This document shows positions 43,301 to 50,621 of a stretch of 64,000 bases of DNA, in pieces. Under the pieces are notes generated by a model that was not told the DNA's origin, searched no databases, and worked only from the letters and a program-made list of their open reading frames with translations. Positions within the stretch are counted from its first letter, which is position 1. Each line of letters opens with the position of its first letter. The position numbers and the translations under genes were made by a program. Origin of the DNA: Flavobacterium phragmitis (GTDB lineage: Bacteria; Bacteroidota; Bacteroidia; Flavobacteriales; Flavobacteriaceae); assembly GCF_900112575.1 (NCBI RefSeq), contig NZ_FOMH01000010.1, forward strand, positions 214,164-278,163, given 5' to 3'.

Positions 43301-44657
43301 AATAAATTTTTTCTTTTCCTTCTGCTTCAGCAGGAAGAATTCCGCCGATAGAAGTGATCGTATTCGTGTTTATAGTTGTTAATGCCGAAACATTCACAAA
43401 ATTTACTCCGTCTAATGAATATTGGAAAGTCCATTCGTCAGCACCATAATAATAACCTAGTAATCCCGATGCAACGTTTATGTTTTTATATCCTACTGTA
43501 GAAAGTGTCGTCATAAAATAATAGAAATTCCCTCTTTCGGTATTCCAGACACAAAAACCGTTTTTTCCTCCTCTGTTCTGCAGTCTTACGTTTGGAGCTA
43601 GAACATTATCGGCAACATTATATGCCATTAATTGAGGACGGTTTTCTATTTTAGAATATAGTTCCGCTACACGAGGATTCGCATACTGATCGGTTTTGAA
43701 AGTCCATCCCGCAATAAAAGTCTGATTCGCAAAAGTTCCGATAACCGTTTGGTTTTGATTCATCACTACAGAAGTATTTAACGACGTAGAACCATCCGAC
43801 CAATTACTGAACTTCACGATATCATTTTCAACTGCCGTTATGGTAACATTTGTACCGTTTTCATATACCGAAAAAGCCCCGTCTTTACCTGCTGGAGCAA
43901 TAGTATAATCTCCAAGACCAAAAGCTCCGTTTGTATTTACGGTTAAAGTATAAGTGGAAACAGCATCGTATTCTGCAATTAAAGTCGCATCGGCATTTAT
44001 GGTATAAGTTAACGGATTGGCAGTTGAAACTACTGCGCCTTTATCATCTACCCAATGTTTGAAGTTATAACCGAAGTTTTTATTTGCTGTCAGCTTAACT
44101 TCAGTTCCTTTTATAAAAGTAGTTCCTGCAGGATTCAACGTAATTGTTCCTGCTGATGACGGACTAACACTAGTAGTCAGTTTATGTGTTACAGCATTTG
44201 GATTATCTGTTACTTTTTCGAAATAATCAAGATTGAATAAATATCCGGTATTGGTAGGATGTTTAAAAAGGAACACCAAATCATAAGTTCCTGTCGTGGG
44301 CTGAATTGCCACAGAAAACTTCTTATAATCTGTAAAACTTGTACTTCCTGAAACGGTAGCCGTTCCAATTAAAGTTCCTGTATCTGACCCTAACCTCATT
44401 TCGATTGTTCCGCCCGTTGCTCCCGCGGCGGCAATATCAAAACGCGTTACGAATTCAGTAAAATTGACCGCATTAAATTTAATCCAGGTATTGTTTTTAA
44501 TGTAGCCTACATTTCCTCCTCCCGAAAGAGAAGCATTGGTTTCGGCCCGTGCTCCGGAAGCCTGATTAAATTTTTCGGCTTCAATTCTCTCAATAGTCTG
44601 AGAAAACCCCATTACTGTAAACAGTATGAGGAAAAGATGAATAAATTGTTTTTTCAT
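37374..44657 (-). CDS. T9SS-secreted multidomain pectin methylesterase (CE8) and pectate lyase (PL1)
   Basis: 2427 residues with a signal peptide to about 20. In order: CBM6/35-like domain (23-148); two InlB-B-like repeats (155-312); beta region (313-487); Big_5-like domain (490-583); CE8 pectin methylesterase (592-880) with D736 (KQDTQV), D757 (GDVDFI) and R810 (LGRPW); Fn3-like (905-985); a Listeria-Bacteroides repeat (995-1061); a beta-helix of autotransporter-associated type (1080-1330); PL1 pectate lyase (1341-1590) starting at PAFPGAEGYGKYVTGG with VDHCSMSWSTDE (1464-1475) and HDSRNPRLGEY (1527-1537); a DTDGDGMPDTWE calcium-type motif (1736-1747); a DUF4957/DUF5123-like beta-helix (1785-2107); three more repeats (2118-2352); and a type A sorting domain (2357-2427). 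It should demethylate homogalacturonan and cut it outside the cell. Confidence 0.93.
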   Translation of the reverse strand: MKKQFIHLFLILFTVMGFSQTIERIEAEKFNQASGARAETNASLSGGGNVGYIKNNTWIKFNAVNFTEFVTRFDIAAAGATGGTIEMRLGSDTGTLIGTATVSGSTSFTDYKKFSVAIQPTTGTYDLVFLFKHPTNTGYLFNLDYFEKVTDNPNAVTHKLTTSVSPSSAGTITLNPAGTTFIKGTEVKLTANKNFGYNFKHWVDDKGAVVSTANPLTYTINADATLIAEYDAVSTYTLTVNTNGAFGLGDYTIAPAGKDGAFSVYENGTNVTITAVENDIVKFSNWSDGSTSLNTSVVMNQNQTVIGTFANQTFIAGWTFKTDQYANPRVAELYSKIENRPQLMAYNVADNVLAPNVRLQNRGGKNGFCVWNTERGNFYYFMTTLSTVGYKNINVASGLLGYYYGADEWTFQYSLDGVNFVNVSALTTINTNTITSIGGILPAEAEGKEKIYLRWFPNINGPKHGSAVDVTATIISNLMIKADEVLVVDTNAPVLESSFPAELASSVGANGNIILNYNEQVKFGAGQAVLNGKNLTAEFINKTVKFSYFGLEYNKQYTFTIPAGFIKDLSGNDGPALSLSFKTMEKPVPVKRNFDLIVDANATDEQVASKKYVKTIAEAFNLAPNNSASRFLVLITNGTYNLGGDGTNPQDIVLKLPSGKNNVSLIAQSKDKVILQGNPGWGIKNAVLSIEANDLYMENVTIEHKDGITTSGQRPALNPAGDRNVYNGVRLRSKQDTQVTGGKRSFYYKSTIEGDVDFICGGGTHWFEECKLVSVASGYIVAPNHDAATQYGYIFNNNTITAATSYYLGRPWQNSPRAVYLNTKMINEPNVLGWANMGTYPALFAEYNSVNGNGIAVNTDNRTNTFTVDGVSKTGNYNPVLTKAQADEFTIENVLSGTDKWDPRTIVEQVTKPSNLVVSEKNTLKWDENKYAMCYVISKEGKIIAITTDALYADTDTKAGTYNYTIQSANEYGGLSDVSSISMTIGGAIKSSIAYFNSIDGTTIAGLTPVEYTEGTALTLPVPTLNGYTFYGWSVAATTPNSLKEITATTTGNQTLYAFWGTAGNNKPDEVKPPTNFDYDFTAAVNKSWDNAGNFNPAEMPAAGKTVSCTKEIETTATVFPADMTFSGAGTLRLRGAHKSTGNLTFKEGTRVYYNTSGAGMTLEAPMIISGNVKFEMISGIANQTIMTLSGPISGNGIVSPLNTGQGVNANTGTLLLKGDNSEFIGTWDVTQKSTKFPALNYPTVIEGASANAFGSGTIKVGQDNYIIFSHERAAGSSLNLIMTENGKASLNTILNVQKLTINGVEFKEGTYDKTTNPEFFIGEGKIEVKKEATGGGTETIPAFPGAEGYGKYVTGGRGGKVIYVTNLNDSGAGSLREAINQAGPRIVVFKVSGNIALKSELNITDNITIAGQTAPGGGITLKDYNVKVRGNNVILRYLRFRMGDTHDVENDALGGRFQKNIIVDHCSMSWSTDECVSFYQNENFTLQWCIISESLRNSVHAKGAHGYGGVWGGKNASFHHNLLAHHDSRNPRLGEYANDIFAKTDLVDIRNNVIYNWGGNSCYGGDAMNVNLVNNYWKPGPGTSNSTKERILSTGRSLDTTSPLYGVWGKYFVDGNYVVGSERATQDNWTYGVYSQFHGSQLPVSDADKAAIKLNAPHAPGEITTHSAAKAYELVLDNAGANLFRDAVDKRAVDDTRSGTASIMNGGNGSTNGYIDTPSATGGWPVLPTGTAPVDTDGDGMPDTWETEKGLNPASAADGNLKTVDGIYTNIEVYINSLVNHITAVQNGSLDVYVNPQNFVEKYNAAEDGSKFIMASGTYTTSAALAVKNHKYTFVPDENAKPVFAGSFSSDQAEIFSGSFSFSGVDFDLTNTYSNVFQFKNGSGVSAFEIKNASIKGIKQSLFATEGASDHPISKIILENCIVDGTASESASFIQPDSHIVNTISIKNSTVFNYKKGNSFIMLQKKDAVNESLNVTIENNTIHNSGSQDGFVFINNQYSNTSTYTFKNNIMQDERENPKPIFMFNSNHASGAGKAVLDNNLLVGVTSQVVKGTVTVTETNIKTINNLGLLSLSFPNPVTGDFSFSKNSTLAKASLEGGVIGDPRWLKADAKFSLINYMNSIDGKAITLSPSEFMEGAVTNLPTPKLEGYTFFGWSVSTTTPGLLKTIPATATGNQTFYAFWGEGGNNKPDPKPAVKSGVTYMNSIDGKALSGLTPVEYTEGTALTLPIPTLKDYTFYGWSASATTPNSIKEIAITATGNQTFYAFWGVDGNNKKDEVIPPTFYSISYLNLPSGAVNPNKTSVQTGTAFVLEEAQATGYRFLGWYADALYGKEVTGFGTTQKENATVYGRWKKLGEFLVFPTIASGKITLRSSTELDRLAIFSMNGLLVKQIDVIGSETDISISDLASGSYFIKSLKTGETARIIVK
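37854..38054 (-). repeat. Listeria-Bacteroides repeat copy in the large pectinase gene (residues about 2202-2268)
   Basis: This coding repeat closely matches the copy at 41475-41675. Shared stretches include GLTPVEYTEGTALTL, YTFYGWS and GNQT-YAFWG. DNA identity is also high, for example TATATTCAACAGGAGTTAA in both. The repeats flank the lyase half of the gene. Confidence 0.8.
38109..38306 (-). repeat. Listeria-Bacteroides repeat copy in the large pectinase gene (residues about 2118-2183)
   Basis: A more diverged member of the same repeat: MNSIDGKAI, then GYTFFGWSVSTTTPG and ATGNQTFYAFWG. It lies directly next to the copy at 37854-38054, so the C-terminal part of the protein contains tandem repeats. 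Confidence 0.7.
41475..41675 (-). repeat. Listeria-Bacteroides repeat copy in the large pectinase gene (residues 995-1061)
   Basis: Located between the methylesterase and lyase halves of the protein. It is nearly identical to the copy at 37854-38054, about 3.6 kb away in the same orientation. Confidence 0.8.
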
Positions 44658-44772
44658 TTGGTTTAAAGTTGGTTTTAGTTAGTAAATAGTTGTCCAAAGG
44701 ACATTTTATCTTCTCTTCCTTTTGACGGTTTTATAAAATTTTAAATTGTTAGTTGTAACTATATTTTTTTTC

Positions 44773-44898
44773 TACCATTAAGATATTAAGAGAATTAATC
44801 TTTGCTTTGTGCTAAACCTTAATTCTCTTAATATCTTAATGGTAAGAAGAAAATTAAGCTTTATGCAGAACCTTAATTACCTTAATCCTTTAATGGTA
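44773..44898. repeat. Long hairpin element built of ATTAAG octamers
   Basis: Perfect 26-bp inverted arms (44773-44798 and 44819-44844) are separated by a 20-nt loop. Each arm consists of 8-bp words ending in ATTAAG or AATTAA. A third, imperfect copy follows at 44869-44898. It lies between two same-strand genes, so the RNA hairpin could end or process the transcript. It resembles the CTAAG element at 26612 in design. Confidence 0.75.
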
Positions 44899-44903
44899 AA
44901 ACC

Positions 44904-45887
44904 TCAATTCGGCTTCCAATCTTTGAAAATTGCTTTCATTGAATACTCCTTTTTAATTTGTTCCGATGAAAGCTGATGCGACCAACTTACTCTTTTCTCG
45001 ATATCTGCTCCTTTTCCTGTTGATTGATATTCGGCATAAAAAGCGGTCTTTTCTGCTTCTGGTTTTCCCCAATTATGCCAGCCCAAAGGTTTTATATGGG
45101 AATCCATTTCGCATTTTATAAAAACAGTTCGGGCATAATTTCTCCAAGGTCTTCCTAAGAAATAAGAACTATCTCCTGAACTGGTTGTTAGTTTGCAGTC
45201 TATAAATACAAACCCGTATGGATTAGATTCCGGTGTGTTTGCGGCAGTGATATAAGAACCTCCTTTTTTGGCGAAGATTTCACATTGGTCAAAAATGACA
45301 ATTGAGCCTCCGAAAATGAAATCTGTCGTTCCTTCGATATAACAATTCTTATAGTATTGTCTGCTGTTACTTTCTCTTGGGTATAAAGTATCCTGAAAAC
45401 CCAGAAACTTACAATTATCAAAAATGATTCGGTCTCCGTCTATTCTTACTGCAACAGCTTGTCCGACTGGACCTGAAGAATTTTCAAAAGTGATGTTCTG
45501 CGCTTTAAAATCGTTTCCTGTAACAATAAAACTAGCCGATCCTGAAGTTCCGATTGTTCCTTCAGTACCATTTGACTTTGAAGCATAATCATCATAAGTC
45601 AGAATCACTTTTTCATTGCTTTCCCCAATCAAGGTAATGTGATTTTTATTTAAAGGCAATTCCAGTTTTTCTTTGTAAATGCCATTTTTGATAAAAATTC
45701 TGGTTTCAGTCGTTTTCAAAGAAGCAACCGAGTTAAATGCCTCCTGAACCGTTTTAAAATCTCCCGTTCCCTTGGCATCCACTACAATATCATATTTAGA
45801 TTTTACTTCGTCTGTCTTAATTCTATTAGAATCACCATCTAAAGAAAAATGGAAAAAGAAAACTACCGTTGTTAGAAGGTTTATCAT
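44904..45887 (-). CDS. Pectin methylesterase (CE8)
   Basis: 327 residues with an uncleaved-looking or short signal at the N terminus (hydrophobic residues 2-16). The right-handed beta-helix domain covers about 30-320. The catalytic residues are D166 in QDTLY, D189 in GTTDFIFGG, and R246 in LGRPWRNY; an aromatic and Gln-rich cleft is also evident (VGQAVAVR). It removes methyl esters from homogalacturonan, opening it to lyases and GH28. It starts 11 bp after the GH28 stop codon, so the two are in one operon. It is distinct from the CE8 domain of the large secreted protein, since it has no sorting domain; it is probably periplasmic. Confidence 0.94.
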   Translation of the reverse strand: MINLLTTVVFFFHFSLDGDSNRIKTDEVKSKYDIVVDAKGTGDFKTVQEAFNSVASLKTTETRIFIKNGIYKEKLELPLNKNHITLIGESNEKVILTYDDYASKSNGTEGTIGTSGSASFIVTGNDFKAQNITFENSSGPVGQAVAVRIDGDRIIFDNCKFLGFQDTLYPRESNSRQYYKNCYIEGTTDFIFGGSIVIFDQCEIFAKKGGSYITAANTPESNPYGFVFIDCKLTTSSGDSSYFLGRPWRNYARTVFIKCEMDSHIKPLGWHNWGKPEAEKTAFYAEYQSTGKGADIEKRVSWSHQLSSEQIKKEYSMKAIFKDWKPN

Positions 45888-45898
45888 AGAAATCTTTT

Positions 45899-47587
45899 TT
45901 AATTAATTTTTACTTCATTTTTAACCGCTTCTAAGACTTTTACATCTTTATCCCAAATCATTTTTCTGCCTTCGCTATTTAATGTAATATCCTTTGTAGC
46001 TGCTCCGCCAACCCAAAACATTTGATTTTCCCCAGTCGATTTAAAACCTTCAATATTTACATTCTGACTATTCGAAAAACTAACCGCAATTCCCGGTTTA
46101 TCCAATCTTAAATCCAAACCTTTGAATTCGATTTTACTGGTATAATTCATCTGAATGCCAACATCTGCACGGATAACCATATTCTCAAACAAAATACCTT
46201 CAACAGGCATTTCCGGAATTCCCATAATTTTCACAGCCTGAGAAGCACCGTTTACCGAAATGTTTTTGAAGTACATATTTTTGAATGCAGGTGTTTCTTC
46301 TGAAACCGGTTCTTTTGCCACTGCTACTTCGCCTGTATTTTTATCTTCTTTCAACGATTTTCCGAAATAATATAAATTGAAATTGATGGCATCTGTCGGA
46401 ATATTATTCATTCGAATGTCTTCCATCCAGATATTCTCCACCACTCCGCCACGCCCGCGAACCGATTTAAAACGAAGTCCGCAGTCTGTTCCGTTAAACG
46501 TCAGGTTTTTGGCATAAATATTTTTAACTCCGCCCGACATTTCGCTTCCAATGGTAAAACCTCCGTGTGCGTGATAAACGACGCAATCTGTAATTACGAA
46601 CAGTTCTGTTGGTTTTCCTCGTTCTCTGCCTTCTTTGTCTTTTCCTGATTTAATACAAATCGCATCATCTCCAACATCAAAACGGCAATTGGTTACCGAT
46701 CCGATTCGGCAGGATTCTAAATCCAGTCCATCGCCGTTTTGAGAATACCACGGATTACGAATCGTCAAATTCCGTAAAGTAAGATGTTCACACATTAACG
46801 GATTGACATTCCAAGCCGGAGAATTCTGAAACGTAACACCATCTAAGAGCAGTTTTTTACAATTCACAAAATTGACCATAACCGGACGAAGTGCTTCTTT
46901 ATAAGGCTCCATATTTTCTACCGTTTGTTTTTTAGGCAGTTTGTCTCTTTCTTCATTTCCCAAATATGCTCCTTTTGAAGGATACCAGATTTTACCGTCT
47001 TTAGATAAAACACCACTCGATTTTACCAATTCGTCCCATTGTCCGGCAGTCATTTTTCCAATTTTGACTGGACGCCATTTAGCACCATTTCCATCAAAAA
47101 TGCCTTCTCCGGTAATGGCGATATTTTCCAGATTAATTCCCATAATAGGCGATTCGCAACGAATGACTTTACTGCCTTCAAAATAAGATTCAATCAGTTT
47201 GTATTGTTTTAAATCACTTGTAAAAGAAATAAATGCACCATTTTGTGTATGGAGATTTACATTGCTTTTCATTTTTATCGGACCCGTTGTCCATAAACCT
47301 GCCGGAATTAGAACAACGCCTCCGCCAGATTCCGAACATTTGCTGATTGCGTCGTTAATGGCTTTGGTGCACAATGCTTCAGTATTAGGAACTGCACCAA
47401 AATTGACAATATTTAAAGTGTCTTTTTTAAACGTCGGAATCTGTATTTCAGGCATTTTGAACGGAATCTTCAAAACGGAACTTTTTCCAGTAACATTTGA
47501 AACTACTTTCTTTTGACTTACACAAGACAAGGCAGTAAAAAGAAATACTGTTATGAAAAGTTTATTTTTAATTTTTATCATAATCAA
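45899..47587 (-). CDS. GH28 polygalacturonase-type lipoprotein
   Basis: 562 residues from the first Met; Met3 is equally possible. The lipobox FTALSC gives Cys22. The right-handed beta-helix (about 50-530) has the GH28 active site: NGDGLD with D286, GDDAICIKSG with D307 and D308, HAHGGFTIGSE with H341, and R372-F-K374. Known GH28 enzymes hydrolyse galacturonic acid backbones (endo, exo or rhamnogalacturonan type), and the specificity cannot be set from sequence. It follows GH105 by 18 bp, so both are in one operon and probably act in the periplasm on imported oligosaccharides. Confidence 0.94.
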   Translation of the reverse strand: MIMIKIKNKLFITVFLFTALSCVSQKKVVSNVTGKSSVLKIPFKMPEIQIPTFKKDTLNIVNFGAVPNTEALCTKAINDAISKCSESGGGVVLIPAGLWTTGPIKMKSNVNLHTQNGAFISFTSDLKQYKLIESYFEGSKVIRCESPIMGINLENIAITGEGIFDGNGAKWRPVKIGKMTAGQWDELVKSSGVLSKDGKIWYPSKGAYLGNEERDKLPKKQTVENMEPYKEALRPVMVNFVNCKKLLLDGVTFQNSPAWNVNPLMCEHLTLRNLTIRNPWYSQNGDGLDLESCRIGSVTNCRFDVGDDAICIKSGKDKEGRERGKPTELFVITDCVVYHAHGGFTIGSEMSGGVKNIYAKNLTFNGTDCGLRFKSVRGRGGVVENIWMEDIRMNNIPTDAINFNLYYFGKSLKEDKNTGEVAVAKEPVSEETPAFKNMYFKNISVNGASQAVKIMGIPEMPVEGILFENMVIRADVGIQMNYTSKIEFKGLDLRLDKPGIAVSFSNSQNVNIEGFKSTGENQMFWVGGAATKDITLNSEGRKMIWDKDVKVLEAVKNEVKIN

Positions 47588-47605
47588 TTGTTGTTTTGGG
47601 AAACA

Positions 47606-48808
47606 TTATTTTTTATCTAAAACTTTTTGCAATTCTATACCCGCCATAATGAAAGGGCCAACTGCTTTTGCATCGTCATCTCTGATGGGTTCCGAAATGT
47701 AATATTCAAATGAGCCGTCGCGGTCTTTGGGATTCTTTCCTCCTAATCCGGCTACGGCACAGCATTTCGTTATAGAAATAGTTCCATCCGGATTTTCTTT
47801 GATGAACTCTTTCTGAATTCCGTTAAAACCAATTCTAGCTGACTTCAGAAATTTTTCCCCTACGTACCCTTTGTTATACGCCTTCGCGAAAGCATACACA
47901 AACATGGCAGAACAGGTCGACTCCAAATAATTCCCAGTTCTTCCAGGCTGATCCATAACCTGCCACCAAACTCCTGTTTTCTTATCCTGAGCTTTTAGAA
48001 CAGCTCCATAAATCTTTTGAAGAATTTTTATTAGATCTTTTCGTTTTGGGTGATTCTCAGGAACAAAATCTAAAATATCGACCAATGCCATACAGTACCA
48101 GCCTTGCGCCCGTCCCCAAACATGTGAAGAAGTTCCAGTAGTTTTATTTGCCCAAAACTGAACTTTCTTTTCGTCATAACCATGAAAGTTCAAACCGGTT
48201 TTAGGTTCGTAAGTGTGTTTCTGGATTAATTCTGCCTGTAAAACGGCATCATCAATCGCTTTTGGATCGTTGAATACTAATCCGTATTGTGCTGAAAAAG
48301 GATCTGCCATATAAACACCGTCTAGCCACATCTGCCAAGGATAACTTTTCTTGTGCCAATAACCTCCGTCTGAATTTCTTGGATGACCTTCCAACTGTTT
48401 ATGAAGCATATCCATCGCAACTTTATAGCGTTGGTCTTTGGTTTTAGCATAAATCTCAAAAAGTATTTTTCCTGAGTTGATTAAATCCAGACTGTATCTC
48501 TCGAGTTCGTAACCTCCCCCTATTTTTCCGTCTTTATCAATAAGCTGTTCGGCATACGAAAGTCCGTAATCCCAATATTTTTGTTCTTTGGTATAATCAT
48601 ACAATTGCTGATTGGCAAGTGTAACCAATCCATTGGTATAATTCCATTTCGGAAATTTCACACCATCCAGGTAAACCGGATTTGGAACACGCTTTTGATC
48701 GGAATCGGCCATTTTCTTAACCCATTCAATTGGCGTTCTTTGGGATTGTCCAAATGAAACCAAATGAACCAACAAAGCGAGAAAACAATATTTAATTTTA
48801 TGTATCAT
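47606..48808 (-). CDS. GH105 unsaturated galacturonyl hydrolase
   Basis: 400 residues with a signal peptide (about 1-20, cut near SFGQ-S). The (alpha/alpha)6-barrel has the family motifs WLDGVYMADPF with the catalytic D163, SHVWGRAQGWYCMALVD, and SEPIRDDDAKAVGPFIMAG near the end. GH105 removes the unsaturated 4-deoxy residue left at the non-reducing end by pectate or rhamnogalacturonan lyases. This fits the PL1 domain of the large gene and the GH28. It is 6 bp after GH43, clearly the same operon. Confidence 0.93.
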   Translation of the reverse strand: MIHKIKYCFLALLVHLVSFGQSQRTPIEWVKKMADSDQKRVPNPVYLDGVKFPKWNYTNGLVTLANQQLYDYTKEQKYWDYGLSYAEQLIDKDGKIGGGYELERYSLDLINSGKILFEIYAKTKDQRYKVAMDMLHKQLEGHPRNSDGGYWHKKSYPWQMWLDGVYMADPFSAQYGLVFNDPKAIDDAVLQAELIQKHTYEPKTGLNFHGYDEKKVQFWANKTTGTSSHVWGRAQGWYCMALVDILDFVPENHPKRKDLIKILQKIYGAVLKAQDKKTGVWWQVMDQPGRTGNYLESTCSAMFVYAFAKAYNKGYVGEKFLKSARIGFNGIQKEFIKENPDGTISITKCCAVAGLGGKNPKDRDGSFEYYISEPIRDDDAKAVGPFIMAGIELQKVLDKK

Positions 48809-48814
48809 AACTGC

Positions 48815-50458
48815 TTAATTTTCTTCTACTCTAAACCAATCATAATCGGCATAACTGCTGTCGTTAACCGCTTTTGTTCCTGAGGCAAAAAGACCAATTT
48901 TAGCACCAACCCATCTTCCTGCACTTGGTTTAAAGGATTCTCCCAGTTTTTTAAAACTTTTACCATCAACACTGTAATAAAAAGTAACTCTGGCATCAAA
49001 AGGTTCTTTGTTCTGAATCATTTCTACTTTAGCACGCAGATAAACTTCTTTTTTGGTAATTGGAATTATTGCTATTTCTTTTTCGGCTTCTTTAGAAGTC
49101 CGTGCATTTTTCAGTGAACGTTGTACCAGATTTAGATTTCCTGTTTTGTCTTGTTCGATAGCGATGTAACTATAATCTTCGCCAAAAACAATCAAACCGG
49201 AATTGCTTACTCCTGCTTCGGGGTTATTTTCGAAAGTCAGTTTTGTGGTTGCCGTAAAATTAGCTCCCGGAAATTTTTGCAATAAAAGATTCGGCATCAT
49301 CCACATCGTTTTGACATTCTCTTCACGCGGAATACAATTCAAACGCATAAATCCTAAATTGGCAGAAGACCAGCCCCAATGTTTCGCCGGATCCTGATTA
49401 GCCTGCCATTGCCATTGTAATCCCAATTGATGACCGTTAAACTCATCCAAAGAAATCAACGGAGTTGCAGGATAACTTTTACCTATATTCGGTTTTGTCC
49501 ATTCCATAACAGGTTCACCGACTCCGTCTTTATTTGAATCAACTCCCATAATCGGCCAGTTGTCTTTCCATGTTACAGGTTGTAAATTCACAACACGTCC
49601 ATAAGCCCAGCGATCCTGAAAATGGATGAACCAGCCGTCTCCATTTGGCGTTTCGACATAACCTCCTTGGTGCGGGCCATTCATTTCTGTATTTCCCTGA
49701 TGCAGGACGACTTTAAACTCATAAGGTCCCCAAACATTTTTAGAACGCATTGCCAACTGCCATCCGGGTTTTACGCCTCCGGCGGGAGCCATTAACCAAT
49801 AATAGCCGTCACGTTTGTACAATTTAGAACCTTCAACAGTGGTATGGCCTTTATGTCCGTCAAAAACCAAAGAAGGATTTCCAATTAATTTTGTACCGTC
49901 AACAGTCATTTCTGAAAGCATTAAAACGGTTTTTACATTGGCACGGCTTCCTGCAAAAGCATAAGACAAATAGGCTTTTCCGTCTTCATCCCAAAACGGA
50001 CAAGTATCGATTATTCCCTTTGCTTCTTTAACCAAAACTGGTTTTTCCCAAGTCCCCGCAGGATCTTTGGTTTTAACCATATAAATACCAAAATCAGGAT
50101 CTCCCCAATAGATATAATATTCTCCGTCATGATAACGAATGGAAGGTGCCCAAACGCCATCGCCATGACGGACGGTGCGATAATGTTCCACCGGAATTTG
50201 CTCCTGCAAAGCATAACCAACCAATTCCCAGTTAACCAGATCATTCGAATGAAGAATCGGAAGCCCCGGAATGCTGTTAAAACTAGAAGCGGTCATATAA
50301 TATCCATCTTTACCAGCACATACATCCGGATCGGAGTAATCTACATGTAAAATAGGATTCTTATATTTTCCATTTCCTAAATCGGCATTCCAGCCTTGCG
50401 CTCCTGTTCCCAAACACCATAACAATGCTGAAGACAGCAGTAATTTTTTGATTCTCAT
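48815..50458 (-). CDS. GH43-family glycosidase
   Basis: 547 residues with a signal peptide (cut near GTGA-Q). The five-bladed propeller covers about 33-335. Catalytic acids are D43 (DYSDPDV), D151 (IIDTCPFWDEDG) and E209 (TTVEGSKLY). A C-terminal beta-sandwich of about 190 residues (about 350-545) resembles the beta-xylosidase C-terminal concanavalin-like domain. Family members are alpha-L-arabinofuranosidases, beta-xylosidases or exo-galactanases. In a pectin locus, arabinan or galactan side chains, or xylogalacturonan, are likely substrates, but the choice is not decided here. It is 163 bp downstream of the lipoprotein gene, and it starts the enzyme operon GH43-GH105-GH28-CE8. Confidence 0.92.
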   Translation of the reverse strand: MRIKKLLLSSALLWCLGTGAQGWNADLGNGKYKNPILHVDYSDPDVCAGKDGYYMTASSFNSIPGLPILHSNDLVNWELVGYALQEQIPVEHYRTVRHGDGVWAPSIRYHDGEYYIYWGDPDFGIYMVKTKDPAGTWEKPVLVKEAKGIIDTCPFWDEDGKAYLSYAFAGSRANVKTVLMLSEMTVDGTKLIGNPSLVFDGHKGHTTVEGSKLYKRDGYYWLMAPAGGVKPGWQLAMRSKNVWGPYEFKVVLHQGNTEMNGPHQGGYVETPNGDGWFIHFQDRWAYGRVVNLQPVTWKDNWPIMGVDSNKDGVGEPVMEWTKPNIGKSYPATPLISLDEFNGHQLGLQWQWQANQDPAKHWGWSSANLGFMRLNCIPREENVKTMWMMPNLLLQKFPGANFTATTKLTFENNPEAGVSNSGLIVFGEDYSYIAIEQDKTGNLNLVQRSLKNARTSKEAEKEIAIIPITKKEVYLRAKVEMIQNKEPFDARVTFYYSVDGKSFKKLGESFKPSAGRWVGAKIGLFASGTKAVNDSSYADYDWFRVEEN

Positions 50459-50558
50459 TCGTATTCTTTTTTATAAATAATTCATTGATCTAAAAACATT
50501 TTGGTTTGTGGTATTTAGACCATCACAATTCTTTTTCATTAATTAAATCAGTACATAG

Positions 50559-50584
50559 AAGTATCCCCAACCACAAGGATACTT
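50559..50584 (-). other. Short hairpin between surface-lipoprotein gene and GH43
   Basis: Arms AAGTATCC (50559-50566) and GGATACTT (50577-50584) can pair, with an 11-nt loop, in the 163-bp gap between two same-strand genes. There is no T-run, so it may stabilise or process RNA instead of ending it. Confidence 0.4.
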
Positions 50585-50621
50585 CCTGAGTACTGAAACC
50601 ACTTAACTTAATTAACAAAAT

